From an uncultured Erythrobacter sp. (GTDB lineage: Bacteria; Pseudomonadota; Alphaproteobacteria; Sphingomonadales; Sphingomonadaceae), in assembly GCA_947495555.1 (NCBI GenBank), contig CANLZI010000001.1, forward strand, positions 100,861-164,860: a stretch of DNA of 64,000 nucleotides. Reading direction: 5' to 3'. Positions 41,143 through 51,463 of this stretch are shown here, in pieces; position 1 is the stretch's first letter; every line of letters begins with the position of its first letter. The translations under genes were made by a program, and so were the position numbers. The notes beneath the pieces were generated by a model, which saw nothing but the letters and a program-made list of their open reading frames with translations, did not search any database and was not told the origin of the DNA.

Positions 41143-41384
41143 TTATTGTTGCATTGCACAAAATCCTTGACTTTACGGGGTTTGTCACCCATCTGCATGA
41201 TATCGAGGCGCCTGGCAGCGTGAACTGGCGGTAGCAAAAATTCTACCTGCCCCGGCCGCAGCTTCGGTTCTAATTTTTCAAACTTCCCTTTTCACGCGGG
41301 CGGTTATTTAACCCCGCGAATGCGCGACGAGTCCGTCTGGGCTGCGTCAGCGCACCGCATACAATGCGAGTTTAACACTTCATA
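41143..41384. other. 242-bp intergenic leader before the DEAD-box helicase
   Basis: No gene is visible. A stem of six pairs (CGCGGG at 41295-41300, CCCGCG at 41313-41318) with an A+T-rich loop lies 67 bp before the helicase start. TTGACT at 41167 resembles a -35 box, but a fitting -10 box is not clear. Long structured leaders are common for cold-shock-inducible RNA helicases; this is inference here. Confidence 0.4.
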
Positions 41385-42896
41385 ATGACTACGACTTTTG
41401 ACCAACTTGGTCTTTCACAGCCCGTGCTTCAGGCCTTGGATCTGAAGGGCTACACCGAACCTACCCCCATTCAAGAGCAGGCCATTCCGGCTGTATTGAA
41501 GGGCCGCGATCTGTTGGGGATCGCTCAAACCGGAACCGGTAAGACGGCCGCGTTCATGCTTCCCAGCATTGATCGATTGCGCGAAGCAGATCGGCAAACG
41601 CCGTTCAAATCATGCCGCATGCTGGTGCTGGCACCAACCCGCGAACTGGCCGGACAAATTGCTGCCAACGCCAAAGAGTATGGCGCTTTGGCAGGCCTGA
41701 AGGTTCAGTCCATCGTGGGCGGAACCAGCGTCAATAAAGACCGCAACAAACTGCACCGTGGCACCGATATTCTGGTCGCAACACCGGGCCGTTTGCTCGA
41801 CCTGGTCGATCAGAAGGCCTTCAACCTTTCCGGTGTTGAAGTGCTGGTTCTGGACGAGGCCGATCAGATGCTTGACCTGGGCTTCATCCATGCTCTGCGC
41901 AAGATCAACGATTTGGTCCCGGCCGAGCGTCAGACGCTGTTTTTCAGCGCAACCATGCCCAAGCAGATCAAGGAATTGGTCAACAAATATTGCCGCAATC
42001 CGGTGCAGGTATCGGTTACTCCGGCGGCCACAACGGCCGAACGGATCGAGCAATATCTGTTGATGGTTCAGCAGGACGAAAAGCAGACCTTGCTCGGTAT
42101 GATCCTGAAGGGTCAGCACGACATTCCAGGTAAGCTGGAACGCGTGCTGGTGTTCACTCGGACCAAACATGGTGCGGACCGTGTGGTGAAGAAGCTTGCC
42201 CAGATCGGAGTGCAGGCCAATGCCATTCACGGCAACAAATCCCAGCCTCAGCGAGAGCGCGCCCTAAGCGAGTTCAAAAAGGCCAAAACCCCCGTCCTGG
42301 TCGCCACCGATGTGGCCGCACGCGGGATCGATATCCCAGGCGTCAGCCATGTTATCAATTACGAATTGCCCAATGTGCCAGAGCAATATGTTCATCGTAT
42401 CGGACGCACCGCGCGTGCCGGAGCAGATGGCATTGCGATCGCATTTTGCGCCGAGGACGAGCGCGCTTATCTGAAAGATATTCGCAAACTAACCGATGCC
42501 GAGTTTGAGCGTCTGCCACTCCCCGAGAATTTCCGCGCTGTAGTCGAAGGTGTTGGGCCGACAAAGCCAGCACCCAAGCAGCAGCGTCAACGGGTCAAGC
42601 CAAAGCCATTTGGCGCTGGTCGTGGCCGTGGTGGTGCCAATGCAGGTGGGCAGGATCAGGGTGAGGCGCGCAAGCCCAAGAACAAGCATCCCAACCGTGC
42701 CGGAAAGCCAAACCGTGCTGGCAAACCAAATCACGATGGACAATCGGGTGAACGCTCAGAAAACCGCTCCGGCGGACGGCCCAGTGGGCCGGGCGGTCAG
42801 GGCCAGCAGGGCGGTCGCGGCAAACCGGGCGGCGGCAACCGTCGGCGGTTCAACAATCGCGGCGGCAAGCCGGGCGGTAACCGCGCCAGCGGCTAA
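41385..42896 (+). CDS. DEAD-box RNA helicase (RhlE-like)
   Basis: This 503-residue protein has the Q motif (GYTEPTPIQ), motif I AQTGTGKT (47-54), the motif II segment VLDEADQML, motif III SAT and motif VI HRIGRTARAG. The last 120 residues are disordered and rich in Arg, Gly, Asn and Pro (RGRGGANAGG, NRAGKPNRAGKPN, RRRFNNRGG), an RNA-binding and condensate-type tail. It likely unwinds RNA in ribosome assembly or decay. The RhlE label is by similarity of the core; a DeaD/CsdA-type C-terminal domain is absent. Confidence 0.92.
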   Translation: MTTTFDQLGLSQPVLQALDLKGYTEPTPIQEQAIPAVLKGRDLLGIAQTGTGKTAAFMLPSIDRLREADRQTPFKSCRMLVLAPTRELAGQIAANAKEYGALAGLKVQSIVGGTSVNKDRNKLHRGTDILVATPGRLLDLVDQKAFNLSGVEVLVLDEADQMLDLGFIHALRKINDLVPAERQTLFFSATMPKQIKELVNKYCRNPVQVSVTPAATTAERIEQYLLMVQQDEKQTLLGMILKGQHDIPGKLERVLVFTRTKHGADRVVKKLAQIGVQANAIHGNKSQPQRERALSEFKKAKTPVLVATDVAARGIDIPGVSHVINYELPNVPEQYVHRIGRTARAGADGIAIAFCAEDERAYLKDIRKLTDAEFERLPLPENFRAVVEGVGPTKPAPKQQRQRVKPKPFGAGRGRGGANAGGQDQGEARKPKNKHPNRAGKPNRAGKPNHDGQSGERSENRSGGRPSGPGGQGQQGGRGKPGGGNRRRFNNRGGKPGGNRASG

Positions 42897-42949
42897 CATC
42901 GCAGGCGGGTAACCAAACAACAGAAATCGGCGAATTGTGCACTAAGATA

Positions 42950-42998
42950 CAGCAGCGCGCTTGGCTTTTGTGTGAGTGATGGCCATATCGCGCTGCTG
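42950..42998 (+). promoter_or_regulatory. Long stem-loop just upstream of the gor ribosome site
   Basis: A perfect 10-bp inverted repeat, CAGCAGCGCG (42950-42959) and CGCGCTGCTG (42989-42998), encloses a 29-base loop with an inner TGGC/GCCA pair. The stem ends five bases before the AGGAG of gor. It could be a terminator for the helicase (but lacks a T-run), a leader element controlling gor, or an operator. Confidence 0.5.
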
Positions 42999-43014
42999 AA
43001 ACAGGAGCATGCCG

Positions 43015-44367
43015 ATGGCCGATACTTACGATTATGACCTCTTCACCATCGGTGCAGGTTCAGGCGGCGTTCGCGCCAGCAGGGTAGCCTCTGCCCATGG
43101 CGCGAAGGTTGCCGTAGCTGAAGAATACCGCGTTGGTGGAACCTGTGTCATTCGCGGTTGTGTGCCCAAGAAGATGCTCGTCTACGGCGCGCATTTCGCC
43201 GAAGATCTAGAGGATGCGCAGAATTTTGGCTGGACGATCGAGGGCAAGCGCTTCGATTGGGTCAAATTGCGCGATAATGTGCAGACCGATATTGACCGGC
43301 TCGAGGGCCTCTATGGCGAAACTTTGGCCAATCACGATGTCGAGATTTACCGCGAGCGCGCCCAGATTACTGGCGACCATGAAATCACTCTTGCCAGCGG
43401 CAAAGTGGTAACCGCCAAATACATTCTAGTGGCCACTGGCGCTCGTCCGACATTGCTCGATTTTCCCGGCGCAGAGCACGCGATCACCTCAAACGAAGCA
43501 TTCCATCTGGACGCCTTGCCCAAGCGAGTAATGATCGCAGGCGGTGGCTATATTGCCAATGAATTTGCCGGCATTTTCAACGAGTTTGGCAGCAAGGTCT
43601 GTCTGGTCAATCGTGGCGATCAATTGTTGCGCGGCTATGACGAGAGCCTGCGCGATCGTTTGCTGCAGATATCCTTGATGAAGGGGATCAATTTCCACTT
43701 CAACACAACTTTCAAGCAAATCACCAAGAACGATGATGGGTCCTTCCATGTCGAGCTGAACGGTGCGGATGATATGGATGTTGACCTGGTCATGTTTGCA
43801 ACCGGACGCTCGCCGAATACACAAGGTTTGGGCCTTGAGACTATTGGCTTAGAATTGGGCGACAAGGGAGAGATCAAGGTCGATCAATACAGCCAGACCA
43901 ATGTCGATTATGTCTATGCGGTTGGTGACGTAACCGACCGGGTTCAGCTTACCCCGGTGGCCATCCGCGAAGGCCAGGCATTTTCTGACTCAGTGTTTGG
44001 CGATGGAGAGCCGCGCGCTGTCGACCATTCCTGTATCCCCAGTGCCGTCTTCAGCCACCCACCGATTGCCGCCGTTGGGATGACCGAGGGTGAGGCCCGC
44101 AACAAGATCGGCAATATCCGGGTTTACCAGTCAGATTTTCGCTCGATGAAAAATGTGGTCGCTGGCCGCAACGAGCGCAGCCTTTACAAGATGATAGTCA
44201 ATGCGGCGACCGACCAGATTGTTGGCATCCATATGATTGGAGCCGAAGCGCCTGAGATCATGCAGGCCGCCGCAATCGCCGTGAAAGCGGGCCTGACCAA
44301 AGCCGATTTTGATGCGACCACGGCCATCCACCCGACCATGGCGGAAGAGCTTGTCCTGTTTAAGTAG
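43015..44367 (+). CDS. gor: Glutathione-disulfide reductase
   Basis: From the ATG at 43015 the protein has 450 residues, the usual length. AGGAG lies seven bases before this ATG and only one base before the alternative ATG at 43009. The FAD motif (TIGAGSGGVRASRVA), the redox site GGTCVIRGCVPKK (Cys44, Cys49), the NADPH domain (MIAGGGYIANEFAGIF) and the C-terminal AIHPTMAEELV are all present. It keeps glutathione reduced with NADPH in the cytoplasm. It is preceded by a notable stem-loop. Mercuric and dihydrolipoamide reductases differ at the C-terminal motif. Confidence 0.93.
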   Translation: MADTYDYDLFTIGAGSGGVRASRVASAHGAKVAVAEEYRVGGTCVIRGCVPKKMLVYGAHFAEDLEDAQNFGWTIEGKRFDWVKLRDNVQTDIDRLEGLYGETLANHDVEIYRERAQITGDHEITLASGKVVTAKYILVATGARPTLLDFPGAEHAITSNEAFHLDALPKRVMIAGGGYIANEFAGIFNEFGSKVCLVNRGDQLLRGYDESLRDRLLQISLMKGINFHFNTTFKQITKNDDGSFHVELNGADDMDVDLVMFATGRSPNTQGLGLETIGLELGDKGEIKVDQYSQTNVDYVYAVGDVTDRVQLTPVAIREGQAFSDSVFGDGEPRAVDHSCIPSAVFSHPPIAAVGMTEGEARNKIGNIRVYQSDFRSMKNVVAGRNERSLYKMIVNAATDQIVGIHMIGAEAPEIMQAAAIAVKAGLTKADFDATTAIHPTMAEELVLFK

Positions 44368-44423
44368 TTTGTGGTTCGCAACCGTTCACGCTAGCTAAGT
44401 GCCCTGAAACAAGGGGACATCAA

Positions 44424-45449
44424 ATGGCGGGAACAATCCTGGTCACAGGCGGCACTGGCTACATCGGAGGCGAGCTGATTGATCAGCTGTTGGCCGCTGG
44501 CAAGATGGTTCACACCACGGTTCGCAATACCGCCAAAAGCGAACCACGCCTTCGCAGCCGATGGCCAGATGCAGGAGGTCGTCTGAAAGTGTTTCAGGCT
44601 GATCTGGAAAATGACGCTGGTTGGGCAGAGGCCTGTTCAGGCTGTGATGCGGTTGCCCATGTCGCCTCTCCGTTTCCGTTGGCTGTGCCAAAGAATGAAG
44701 ATGATTTGATCGTCCCTGCGCGAGAGGGCGCACTGCGGGCGATCAAATTTGCCCATGCTGCAGGAATAGACCGCTTTGTCTTGACCAGTTCCGCTGCCGC
44801 GATTGCTTATGGCGATCAGGACGGAAAAGAGCACTTCACCAAGGATGATTGGACGCCCGTCGATCATCCCTCTGTCGCACCCTATGCCAAATCCAAGACA
44901 ATTGCAGAGCGCGTGGCTCGCGATTGGGCCACAGCAAATGCGCCAGGCATGGTGTTCTGCTCGATCAATCCTGTCGCGGTGTTTGGGCCAGTTGTGAATG
45001 ACGATCTTTCGACCTCGATCGAGATTGTGAAGAAACTGCTCGACGGTTCCATTCCGATGACTCCCAACATGGGCATCGGCGTGATTGACGTGCGCGACGT
45101 TGCCAAGGCCCATGTGGCGGCATTGATGGCTCCTGCCGAAACAGTGCGTGATGGGCGCTTTCCGATGCAGGCAAAGTTTCTATGGTTGAGAGAGATGTCG
45201 CAAGCCTTGCGCACTTTGGTCCCGGAACTCGCCGGAAAAGCTCCGACGAAAGGCATGCCCAATTTTCTGGTTAAGCTGCTGGCGCCTTTCGTGGCCGAGA
45301 TGAACACGATGAAAAGTGAGTTGGGTCGGACGCGAGATGTTGATGGCACGCACACTGCTCAAACGCTGGGTCTAACATACATCACTGCAGAGCAATCGCT
45401 GGAAGACACAGCGCGCAGCCTTGCTGAACATGGGATAATTGAAAGCTGA
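44424..45449 (+). CDS. NAD(P)-dependent epimerase/reductase (extended SDR, dihydroflavonol reductase-like)
   Basis: This 341-residue extended SDR has the cofactor motif VTGGTGYIGGELIDQLL at the N-terminus and the catalytic YAKSK with the preceding LTSSAAAIAYG. The sequence FQADLENDAGWAEACSGCDAVAHVASPFP is typical of the dihydroflavonol-4-reductase-like/aldehyde reductase branch. The substrate in bacteria is usually unknown. It has GGGG upstream of the ATG. The next SDR gene starts on the last base of its stop codon, so the two form an operon. Confidence 0.88.
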   Translation: MAGTILVTGGTGYIGGELIDQLLAAGKMVHTTVRNTAKSEPRLRSRWPDAGGRLKVFQADLENDAGWAEACSGCDAVAHVASPFPLAVPKNEDDLIVPAREGALRAIKFAHAAGIDRFVLTSSAAAIAYGDQDGKEHFTKDDWTPVDHPSVAPYAKSKTIAERVARDWATANAPGMVFCSINPVAVFGPVVNDDLSTSIEIVKKLLDGSIPMTPNMGIGVIDVRDVAKAHVAALMAPAETVRDGRFPMQAKFLWLREMSQALRTLVPELAGKAPTKGMPNFLVKLLAPFVAEMNTMKSELGRTRDVDGTHTAQTLGLTYITAEQSLEDTARSLAEHGIIES

Positions 45450-46171
45450 TGGATATTTCGGGAAAAACAGTCCTGCTGACCGGCGGTAGCTCCGGTATAG
45501 GACGAGAGATGGCGCTACAATTGAAGGCGCTGGGCGCGAATGTCGTGCTCACCGGTCGCAATCCAGAACGTTTGGCTGCGATGGCTAGCGAAGGGTTCGA
45601 GGTGATCTCCGCAGATTTGTCCAATGCGGCGGGGGTTGATGCCTTATTGGCGCAGTGGGGCTCGCGAGAGCTGGACATTTTGATCAACAATGCTGGGCAA
45701 TTGGTCGATCACGATTTCCGCCAGGAAACCCCTGATCCGGATGCCGCTGATGATTGCATTTACGCCAATTTGAACGCCCCCATCCGAATGATCGTAGGTT
45801 TGAAGGAGCATTTGAACGCGCGGCCAGAAGCGAGCATCGTCAATGTCACATCGGGGCTGGCGATTGCTCCGGCGGCGCGCACACCTGTTTATTGCGCCAC
45901 GAAGTCTGGATTGCGCTTTTACACACTCAGCCTGCGAGAGCAGCTGAAGGACACCAATATTCGCGTGACGGAGGCGCTGCCTCCCGTGGTTGATACGCAG
46001 ATGAATGATGGCAATCCGATGAAGAAAATGCCGCCCGAAGAATGTGCTCGACAAATCGTTGTTGCGATCCAAAAGAACCATGATGAGGCCAACATCGGTA
46101 TGACGAAGGCGCTCCGCATTGCAGAGTCCTTGTCGCCAGCATTGGCCAAGAGCATATCACTGCGTTTTTGA
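45449..46171 (+). CDS. Short-chain dehydrogenase/reductase (DltE-like)
   Basis: This 240-residue classical SDR has TGGSSGIGREMALQL for cofactor binding, NNAGQ at the usual position, and the YCATKSG active site. The downstream PPVVDTQMN and the short length fit the DltE-like/YbbO-type group. The ATG overlaps the stop of the preceding SDR gene, and the pair is likely co-transcribed. A shared pathway is plausible but cannot be named. It ends 70 bp before pccB, which has its own strong ribosome site. Confidence 0.88.
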   Translation: MDISGKTVLLTGGSSGIGREMALQLKALGANVVLTGRNPERLAAMASEGFEVISADLSNAAGVDALLAQWGSRELDILINNAGQLVDHDFRQETPDPDAADDCIYANLNAPIRMIVGLKEHLNARPEASIVNVTSGLAIAPAARTPVYCATKSGLRFYTLSLREQLKDTNIRVTEALPPVVDTQMNDGNPMKKMPPEECARQIVVAIQKNHDEANIGMTKALRIAESLSPALAKSISLRF

Positions 46172-46241
46172 TAATTTGACGCTGGCGCAGATGGGTGTCT
46201 AGGCACCTTGCAAGCAAAGTTGTTTTTAAGCTGGAGGCTGA

Positions 46242-47774
46242 ATGTCCGCTAATATTGCCGAAATGGAACGCCGCAGAGAGGCCGCTAAAATGGGTGGCGG
46301 TCAAAAGCGTATCGACGCGCAACATGCCAAGGGCAAACTGACCGCGCGCGAGCGGCTGGACGTGCTGCTGGACGAGGGCAGCTTTGAAGAGCTGGACACC
46401 TATGTCGAGCATGATTGCACCGATTTTGGGATGGAAGACCAGAAGATTCCCGGCGATGGCGTGGTTACCGGATCGGGCACGATCAATGGCCGGCTGGTGT
46501 TTGTTTTCAGTCAGGACTTCACCGTGTTTGGTGGCAGTCTGTCCAAACGCCATGCGGAAAAAATCTGCAAGGTGATGGAAAGCGCGATGAAATATGGCGC
46601 TCCGGTGATCGGTCTGAATGACAGCGGCGGCGCGCGTATTCAGGAAGGCGTGGCGTCGCTGGGCGGCTATGCCGATGTGTTCCAGCGCAATGTGCTGGCC
46701 AGCGGCGTGGTCCCGCAGATCAGCCTGATCATGGGCCCGTGCGCGGGTGGGGCGGTTTATTCGCCTGCCATGACCGACTTCATCTTCATGGTCAAAGACA
46801 GCTCATATATGTTCGTGACCGGACCCGATGTGGTCAAAACGGTCACCAATGAAGAAGTGACGCAAGAGGAATTGGGCGGCGCGGTTACGCATACCACCAA
46901 GACCAGCGTAGCCGATATTGCGTTTGAAAATGACATCGAAGCCTTGATGGCGACGCGCGACTTCTTCGACTATCTGCCGCTGTCCAACCGTGAAGAAGTG
47001 CCCGAACGCCCCACCAATGATCCGTGGGATCGGATGGAAGAAAGCCTCGACACGTTGATCCCGGCCAATGCCAACCAGCCCTATGATATGCATGAGGTGA
47101 TCCAGAAGGTTCTGGACGAAGGCGACTTTTTTGAGGTCCAGCCAGCCCATGCGGGCAATATCCTGTGCGGCTTTGGCCGCGTGGAAGGGCGCACCGTGGG
47201 CGTTGTGGCCAACCAGCCGATGGTGTTGGCCGGCGTGCTCGACATCAACTCATCGAAGAAAGCCGCGCGTTTCGTCCGGTTCTGCGATGCGTTTGAAATT
47301 CCGATCATCACGTTGGTTGATGTGCCCGGCTTCCTGCCCGGAACCGCGCAAGAGCATAATGGCATCATCAAACACGGCGCGAAGCTGCTGTTTGCCTATG
47401 CCGAGGCAACCGTGCCCAAAATCACCATCATCACCCGCAAGGCCTATGGCGGCGCCTATGACGTCATGGCGTCAAAGCATTTGCGCGGCGATTTGAACTA
47501 TGCCTGGCCGACTGCAGAAATCGCGGTGATGGGCGCGAAGGGAGCGGTGGAGATTATCTTCCGACAGGATCGCGGCGATGCAGAAAAGATCGCCGAGAAA
47601 ACTAAGGAATATGAAGACCGCTTTGCCAATCCATTTGTGGCAGCGCAGCGTGGCTATATTGACGAGGTGATCTACCCGCACTCAACCCGCAAGCGGATAT
47701 CATCGGGCCTGCGCAAACTGCGCAACAAGCAGCTCGAAAACCCGTGGAAGAAGCACGACAATATACCGTTGTGA
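46242..47774 (+). CDS. pccB: Propionyl-CoA carboxylase, beta (carboxyltransferase) subunit
   Basis: This 510-residue acyl-CoA carboxylase beta subunit has GGAGG at the start. The N-terminal carboxyltransferase half ([30 protein letters not shown]) and the acyl-CoA-binding [38 protein letters not shown] and [23 protein letters not shown] blocks are typical. It moves the carboxyl group from biotin to propionyl-CoA, giving methylmalonyl-CoA. The substrate assignment is supported by mce, the mutase and pccA (biotin subunit) in the same cluster. AccD-type zinc fingers are absent, as expected for PccB. Confidence 0.95.
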   Translation: MSANIAEMERRREAAKMGGGQKRIDAQHAKGKLTARERLDVLLDEGSFEELDTYVEHDCTDFGMEDQKIPGDGVVTGSGTINGRLVFVFSQDFTVFGGSLSKRHAEKICKVMESAMKYGAPVIGLNDSGGARIQEGVASLGGYADVFQRNVLASGVVPQISLIMGPCAGGAVYSPAMTDFIFMVKDSSYMFVTGPDVVKTVTNEEVTQEELGGAVTHTTKTSVADIAFENDIEALMATRDFFDYLPLSNREEVPERPTNDPWDRMEESLDTLIPANANQPYDMHEVIQKVLDEGDFFEVQPAHAGNILCGFGRVEGRTVGVVANQPMVLAGVLDINSSKKAARFVRFCDAFEIPIITLVDVPGFLPGTAQEHNGIIKHGAKLLFAYAEATVPKITIITRKAYGGAYDVMASKHLRGDLNYAWPTAEIAVMGAKGAVEIIFRQDRGDAEKIAEKTKEYEDRFANPFVAAQRGYIDEVIYPHSTRKRISSGLRKLRNKQLENPWKKHDNIPL

Positions 47775-47780
47775 AGGTAG

Positions 47781-48038
47781 ATGGACGTTAGCAGCCTGAC
47801 TTCGATGGCAGTTGGCCTAGCGATCACCGCATTTTTTGCATGGTTGTGCTTTAAAGAAAGGATATCTGCGCGCGACACAGGAAAGTTTATTCATCTTCCT
47901 CGAGACGTAAATGAGAAAGATTCTCCACTTCTCTTTCAGACCTGCAAGGTCATAGTCACGATCCAGGCATATTTTTTTACAATGCTTGCGGCGATCTCTG
48001 GGATCGCATTGATTACCACATTGATTGGGGCTCTCTGA
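47781..48038 (+). CDS. Small two-helix membrane protein in the propionate cluster
   Basis: This 85-residue protein has two membrane segments (about 8-22 and 58-82) and a charged, probably cytoplasmic loop (KERISARDTGKFIHLPRDVNE). The stop codon overlaps the mce start by one base, and it is six bases after pccB, so it is embedded in the operon. It is A+T-richer than its neighbours. I do not recognise a family. It might help organise the pathway at the membrane or be a chance insertion; nothing in the sequence decides. Confidence 0.65.
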   Translation: MDVSSLTSMAVGLAITAFFAWLCFKERISARDTGKFIHLPRDVNEKDSPLLFQTCKVIVTIQAYFFTMLAAISGIALITTLIGAL

Positions 48039-48490
48039 TGAAACTCGGCAGACTTAACCACATTGGCGTTGCAACGCCGTCAATTGCAGATTCCATTGCG
48101 CATTATCGCGATGTGATGGGCGCGACCTCGATCACAGAGCCTTTCGACCTGCCCGAACAGGGCGTGAAGGTCTGTTTCGTCGACACGCCTACCGATTCGA
48201 GCGCAAATTCTGCGCTCAATGGAACCCAGATCGAGCTGATCGAGCCGTTCGATGAGAATTCTCCGATCAATGGCTTCCTCGCTAAGAACCCGTCGGGCGG
48301 GCAGCACCATGTGTGCTATGAGGTGCCCGATATCGCTACGGCACGCGAGGAATTTGAGGGTATGGGCAAGCGCATCCTTGGGCCGACACGGATTGGCGCG
48401 CACGGTACCCCTATCTTTTTCGTCCATCCCAAGGACATGCAGGGCATGCTTACCGAGATTATGGAAACGCCTAAAGACGGAGCTCATTGA
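48038..48490 (+). CDS. mce: Methylmalonyl-CoA epimerase
   Basis: This 150-residue protein of the vicinal-oxygen-chelate fold has the metal-binding residues of Mce: His in LNHIGVAT near the start, His in GGQHHVCYEVPD in the middle, and Glu at the end (MLTEIM). Length and the GTQIELIEPFDENSPINGFLAKN block fit the family. It interconverts (S)- and (R)-methylmalonyl-CoA between the carboxylase and the mutase. It is coupled to the small membrane protein before it and to the hydratase after it (one-base overlaps). Confidence 0.95.
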   Translation: MKLGRLNHIGVATPSIADSIAHYRDVMGATSITEPFDLPEQGVKVCFVDTPTDSSANSALNGTQIELIEPFDENSPINGFLAKNPSGGQHHVCYEVPDIATAREEFEGMGKRILGPTRIGAHGTPIFFVHPKDMQGMLTEIMETPKDGAH

Positions 48491-49275
48491 TGTCCTACGA
48501 AACGATCAAAGTTGAAACCAGCGGCCCACTGAAGACCATTACGCTGAACCGGCCTGACCGGTTGAACGCTATGCCGCCGCAAATGGCAGACGAGTTGGGC
48601 GAGGCTTTCTATGATCTGGGTGAGGCTCGCGCGGTGTTGATCACGGGCGAGGGCAAAGGATTTTGTTCCGGCGCCGATTTGGCCGCGCGCGGCGAGGGAT
48701 CGGCATTGTCCGGCAATGGCGGTAGCCATCAGGCTTTGCAGAACCATTATAACCCGGCCATCAGCCAAGTATTGCGAGCGCCCGTTCCAGTGATCTGTGC
48801 GGTCAATGGTCCGGCCGCTGGCGTGGGTTGCAGTCTGGCGCTGGCCGCCGATTTCACCATTGCCTCGAAGAAAGCGTATTTTCTGCAAGCCTTCGTCAAT
48901 ATCGGCCTGGTGCCGGATGGCGGATCAACCTGGTTGCTGGCCCGCGCCATTGGCCGCGCTCGCGCCACCCGCATGATGATGCTGGGCGAGAAAATCGGGG
49001 CCGAGCAGGCAGAGGATTGGGGCTTGATCTATAAAGCGGTTGAGGCTGACGATTTGATGGGCGAGGCGAATGCCTTGGCTGAAAAGCTGGCCAATGGTCC
49101 GACCCAGGCGATCCGCTTGATGAAAGAAAATCTCAATCTGGCGCTGGATGGATCAGTGCAGCAGGTGTTTGTGCGCGAGGCAGAGACGCAGCGTTTGGCC
49201 GGTGACAGTAATGACGCGAAGGAAGGCGGCATGGCCTTCCTGCAAAAGCGTAAGGCAGAATTTAAGGGCAATTAA
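48490..49275 (+). CDS. Enoyl-CoA hydratase/isomerase family protein
   Basis: From the ATG at 48490 the protein has 261 residues of the crotonase fold. Oxyanion-hole segments are [11 protein letters not shown] and [18 protein letters not shown]. At the catalytic loop it has [15 protein letters not shown], with an Asp in place of the usual Glu of true hydratases, as in PaaG-type isomerases. So isomerase or hydratase activity is open. Its position between mce and the mutase suggests beta-oxidation or branched-chain acid breakdown that yields propionyl-CoA. GGAG lies seven bases upstream. Confidence 0.88.
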   Translation: MSYETIKVETSGPLKTITLNRPDRLNAMPPQMADELGEAFYDLGEARAVLITGEGKGFCSGADLAARGEGSALSGNGGSHQALQNHYNPAISQVLRAPVPVICAVNGPAAGVGCSLALAADFTIASKKAYFLQAFVNIGLVPDGGSTWLLARAIGRARATRMMMLGEKIGAEQAEDWGLIYKAVEADDLMGEANALAEKLANGPTQAIRLMKENLNLALDGSVQQVFVREAETQRLAGDSNDAKEGGMAFLQKRKAEFKGN

Positions 49276-49276
49276 G

Positions 49277-51415
49277 ATGGCTGATGTTGAAGACTGGAAG
49301 GCGCTGGCTGATAAGGAGTCCAGAGGCCGCGATCTCACTTGGGAAACGCCTGAAGGCTTTGACATCAAGCCGCTCTATACTGAGGCCGACAGCCATGATC
49401 CCGGCCTACCCGGATTTGCGCCGTTCACGCGCGGGGTGAAGGCCAGCATGTATGCCGGGCGTCCTTGGACCATCCGGCAATATGCAGGCTTCTCAACCGC
49501 TGAAGAATCCAACGCCTTTTACCGCCGCAATCTGGCCGCCGGGCAAAAGGGGCTGTCGGTTGCCTTCGATCTGGCAACCCACCGTGGTTATGACAGCGAT
49601 CACGAACGCGTCACCGGCGATGTGGGCAAGGCTGGCGTTGCGATCGATACCGTGGCGGATATGGAAATCCTGTTCGATCAGATCCCGCTCGACACGATGA
49701 GCGTTTCGATGACGATGAACGGCGCGGTGATCCCCATCCTGGCGTTCTATGTTGTCGCTGGCGAGCGTCAGGGTGTGTCGGCAGAGAAGCTGTCGGGCAC
49801 GATCCAGAACGACATTCTCAAAGAATTTATGGTCCGCAACACCTATATCTATCCGCCCGAGCCATCGATGCAGATTGTGTCGGACATCATCGCCTATACC
49901 AGCGCCAACATGCCGAAATTCAACAGCATTTCGATCTCTGGCTATCACATGCACGAGGCCGGAGCGACGGCAGTTCAGGAACTGGCCTTTACCATTGCCG
50001 ATGGCAAGGAATACGCCAAGCGGGCGATGGAAACGGGCCTGGATATCGATGCCTTTGCCGGGCGGCTTTCGTTCTTCTTCGGCATTGGCATGAACTTCTT
50101 CATGGAGATCGCCAAGCTGCGCGCCGCACGCACGCTGTGGTACAATGTGATGGACGGGCTGGGGGCGCAATCCGAACGTTCAAAGATGCTGCGCACGCAT
50201 TGCCAGACGTCGGGTGTTAGTTTGCAAGAGCAAGACCCCTACAACAATGTCATCCGCACAACGGTTGAGGCGATGGCCGCGACATTGGGCGGCACACAAT
50301 CGCTCCATACCAATGCGCTGGACGAGGCGATTGCCCTGCCAACCGACTTTTCCGCCCGCATCGCGCGAAACACACAATTGGTGCTGCAAGAAGAAACCGG
50401 CATCACCAATGTCGTCGATCCACTGGGCGGCAGCTATTACATCGAAGCGCTGACCGCCAAGCTGGTGGAAGAGGCCGAGAAGCTTATCGCAGAGGTAGAT
50501 GCTGCTAGCGGTATGACCGCTTACGTGGCGACCGGCGCGCCCAAGGCCGCGATCGAGACCGCGGCTGCGCAAAAGCAGACCAGCGTAGATAAGGGCGAGA
50601 CCGTGGTGGTTGGCGTCAACAAATACCGCCTGGAAGAAGAAGCGCAGATCGACACGCTCGACATTGATAACCACAAGGTGCGTCAGGGCCAGATTGCACG
50701 TCTTGAGAAAGTGCGCGCGGGCCGGGACGAGGCAGCATGTCAGGCGGCGCTGAAGGCGCTGACAGAGGGCTCGCAAGGCGGTGGCAATGTGCTGGAACTG
50801 GCTGTTGCAGCTGCACGACATGATGCGACACTAGGTGAAATCTCATCGGCGATGGAGCAGGTGTTTGGCCGCCATGATGCAACACCAAAACCGGTCAGCG
50901 GCGTTTACAAGACCGCATATGAATTTGACCAGCGCTGGGCGCAGGTAACCGACGGGGTGGACGCGGTGGAGCGCCGATTGGGCCGCAAGCCCAAGATCAT
51001 GGTCGCAAAAATGGGCCAGGATGGGCACGATCGCGGCGCCAATGTAATCGCTAGCGCCTTTGCCGATATGGGCTTTGAAGTGGTGTCCGGCCCTCTGTTC
51101 CAGACCCCATCCGAAGCGCGCGATATGGCGCTTGAGAATGACGTGGATGTGGTGGGGGCAAGCTCGCTCGCCGCGGGGCACAAGACGCTTATCCCCGAAC
51201 TCATTACTTTGCTGAAAGAGGCTGGTCGGCCCGATATCAAAGTGACCGCCGGCGGGGTTATCCCTGCGACCGATTACGAATTTCTGCGTCAGGCAGGGGT
51301 GCAGGGCATCTATGGGCCGGGTTCCAATGTGATCGAATGCGCGGCCGATATTTTGACGCTGCTGGGCCATAATATGCCGCCTGCGGGTGAAGGGCTGGAC
51401 GAGGCTGCTGAGTAA
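49277..51415 (+). CDS. scpA: Methylmalonyl-CoA mutase (single-chain, B12-dependent)
   Basis: From the ATG at 49277, one base after the hydratase stop, the protein has 712 residues. The N-terminal TIM barrel carries [18 protein letters not shown] and the substrate loop GYHMHEAGA. The C-terminal cobalamin-binding domain has the DxHxxG motif ([14 protein letters not shown]) and [17 protein letters not shown]. It converts (R)-methylmalonyl-CoA to succinyl-CoA. The two-domain single chain is the catalytic large-subunit type; the small subunit or MeaB chaperone is not in the window. A longer frame upstream lies in the hydratase gene and is spurious. Confidence 0.96.
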   Translation: MADVEDWKALADKESRGRDLTWETPEGFDIKPLYTEADSHDPGLPGFAPFTRGVKASMYAGRPWTIRQYAGFSTAEESNAFYRRNLAAGQKGLSVAFDLATHRGYDSDHERVTGDVGKAGVAIDTVADMEILFDQIPLDTMSVSMTMNGAVIPILAFYVVAGERQGVSAEKLSGTIQNDILKEFMVRNTYIYPPEPSMQIVSDIIAYTSANMPKFNSISISGYHMHEAGATAVQELAFTIADGKEYAKRAMETGLDIDAFAGRLSFFFGIGMNFFMEIAKLRAARTLWYNVMDGLGAQSERSKMLRTHCQTSGVSLQEQDPYNNVIRTTVEAMAATLGGTQSLHTNALDEAIALPTDFSARIARNTQLVLQEETGITNVVDPLGGSYYIEALTAKLVEEAEKLIAEVDAASGMTAYVATGAPKAAIETAAAQKQTSVDKGETVVVGVNKYRLEEEAQIDTLDIDNHKVRQGQIARLEKVRAGRDEAACQAALKALTEGSQGGGNVLELAVAAARHDATLGEISSAMEQVFGRHDATPKPVSGVYKTAYEFDQRWAQVTDGVDAVERRLGRKPKIMVAKMGQDGHDRGANVIASAFADMGFEVVSGPLFQTPSEARDMALENDVDVVGASSLAAGHKTLIPELITLLKEAGRPDIKVTAGGVIPATDYEFLRQAGVQGIYGPGSNVIECAADILTLLGHNMPPAGEGLDEAAE

Positions 51416-51463
51416 CTTTTGGCGACCAATCAGCCCCAGCGATAAAACAGGACAATCAAGCAC

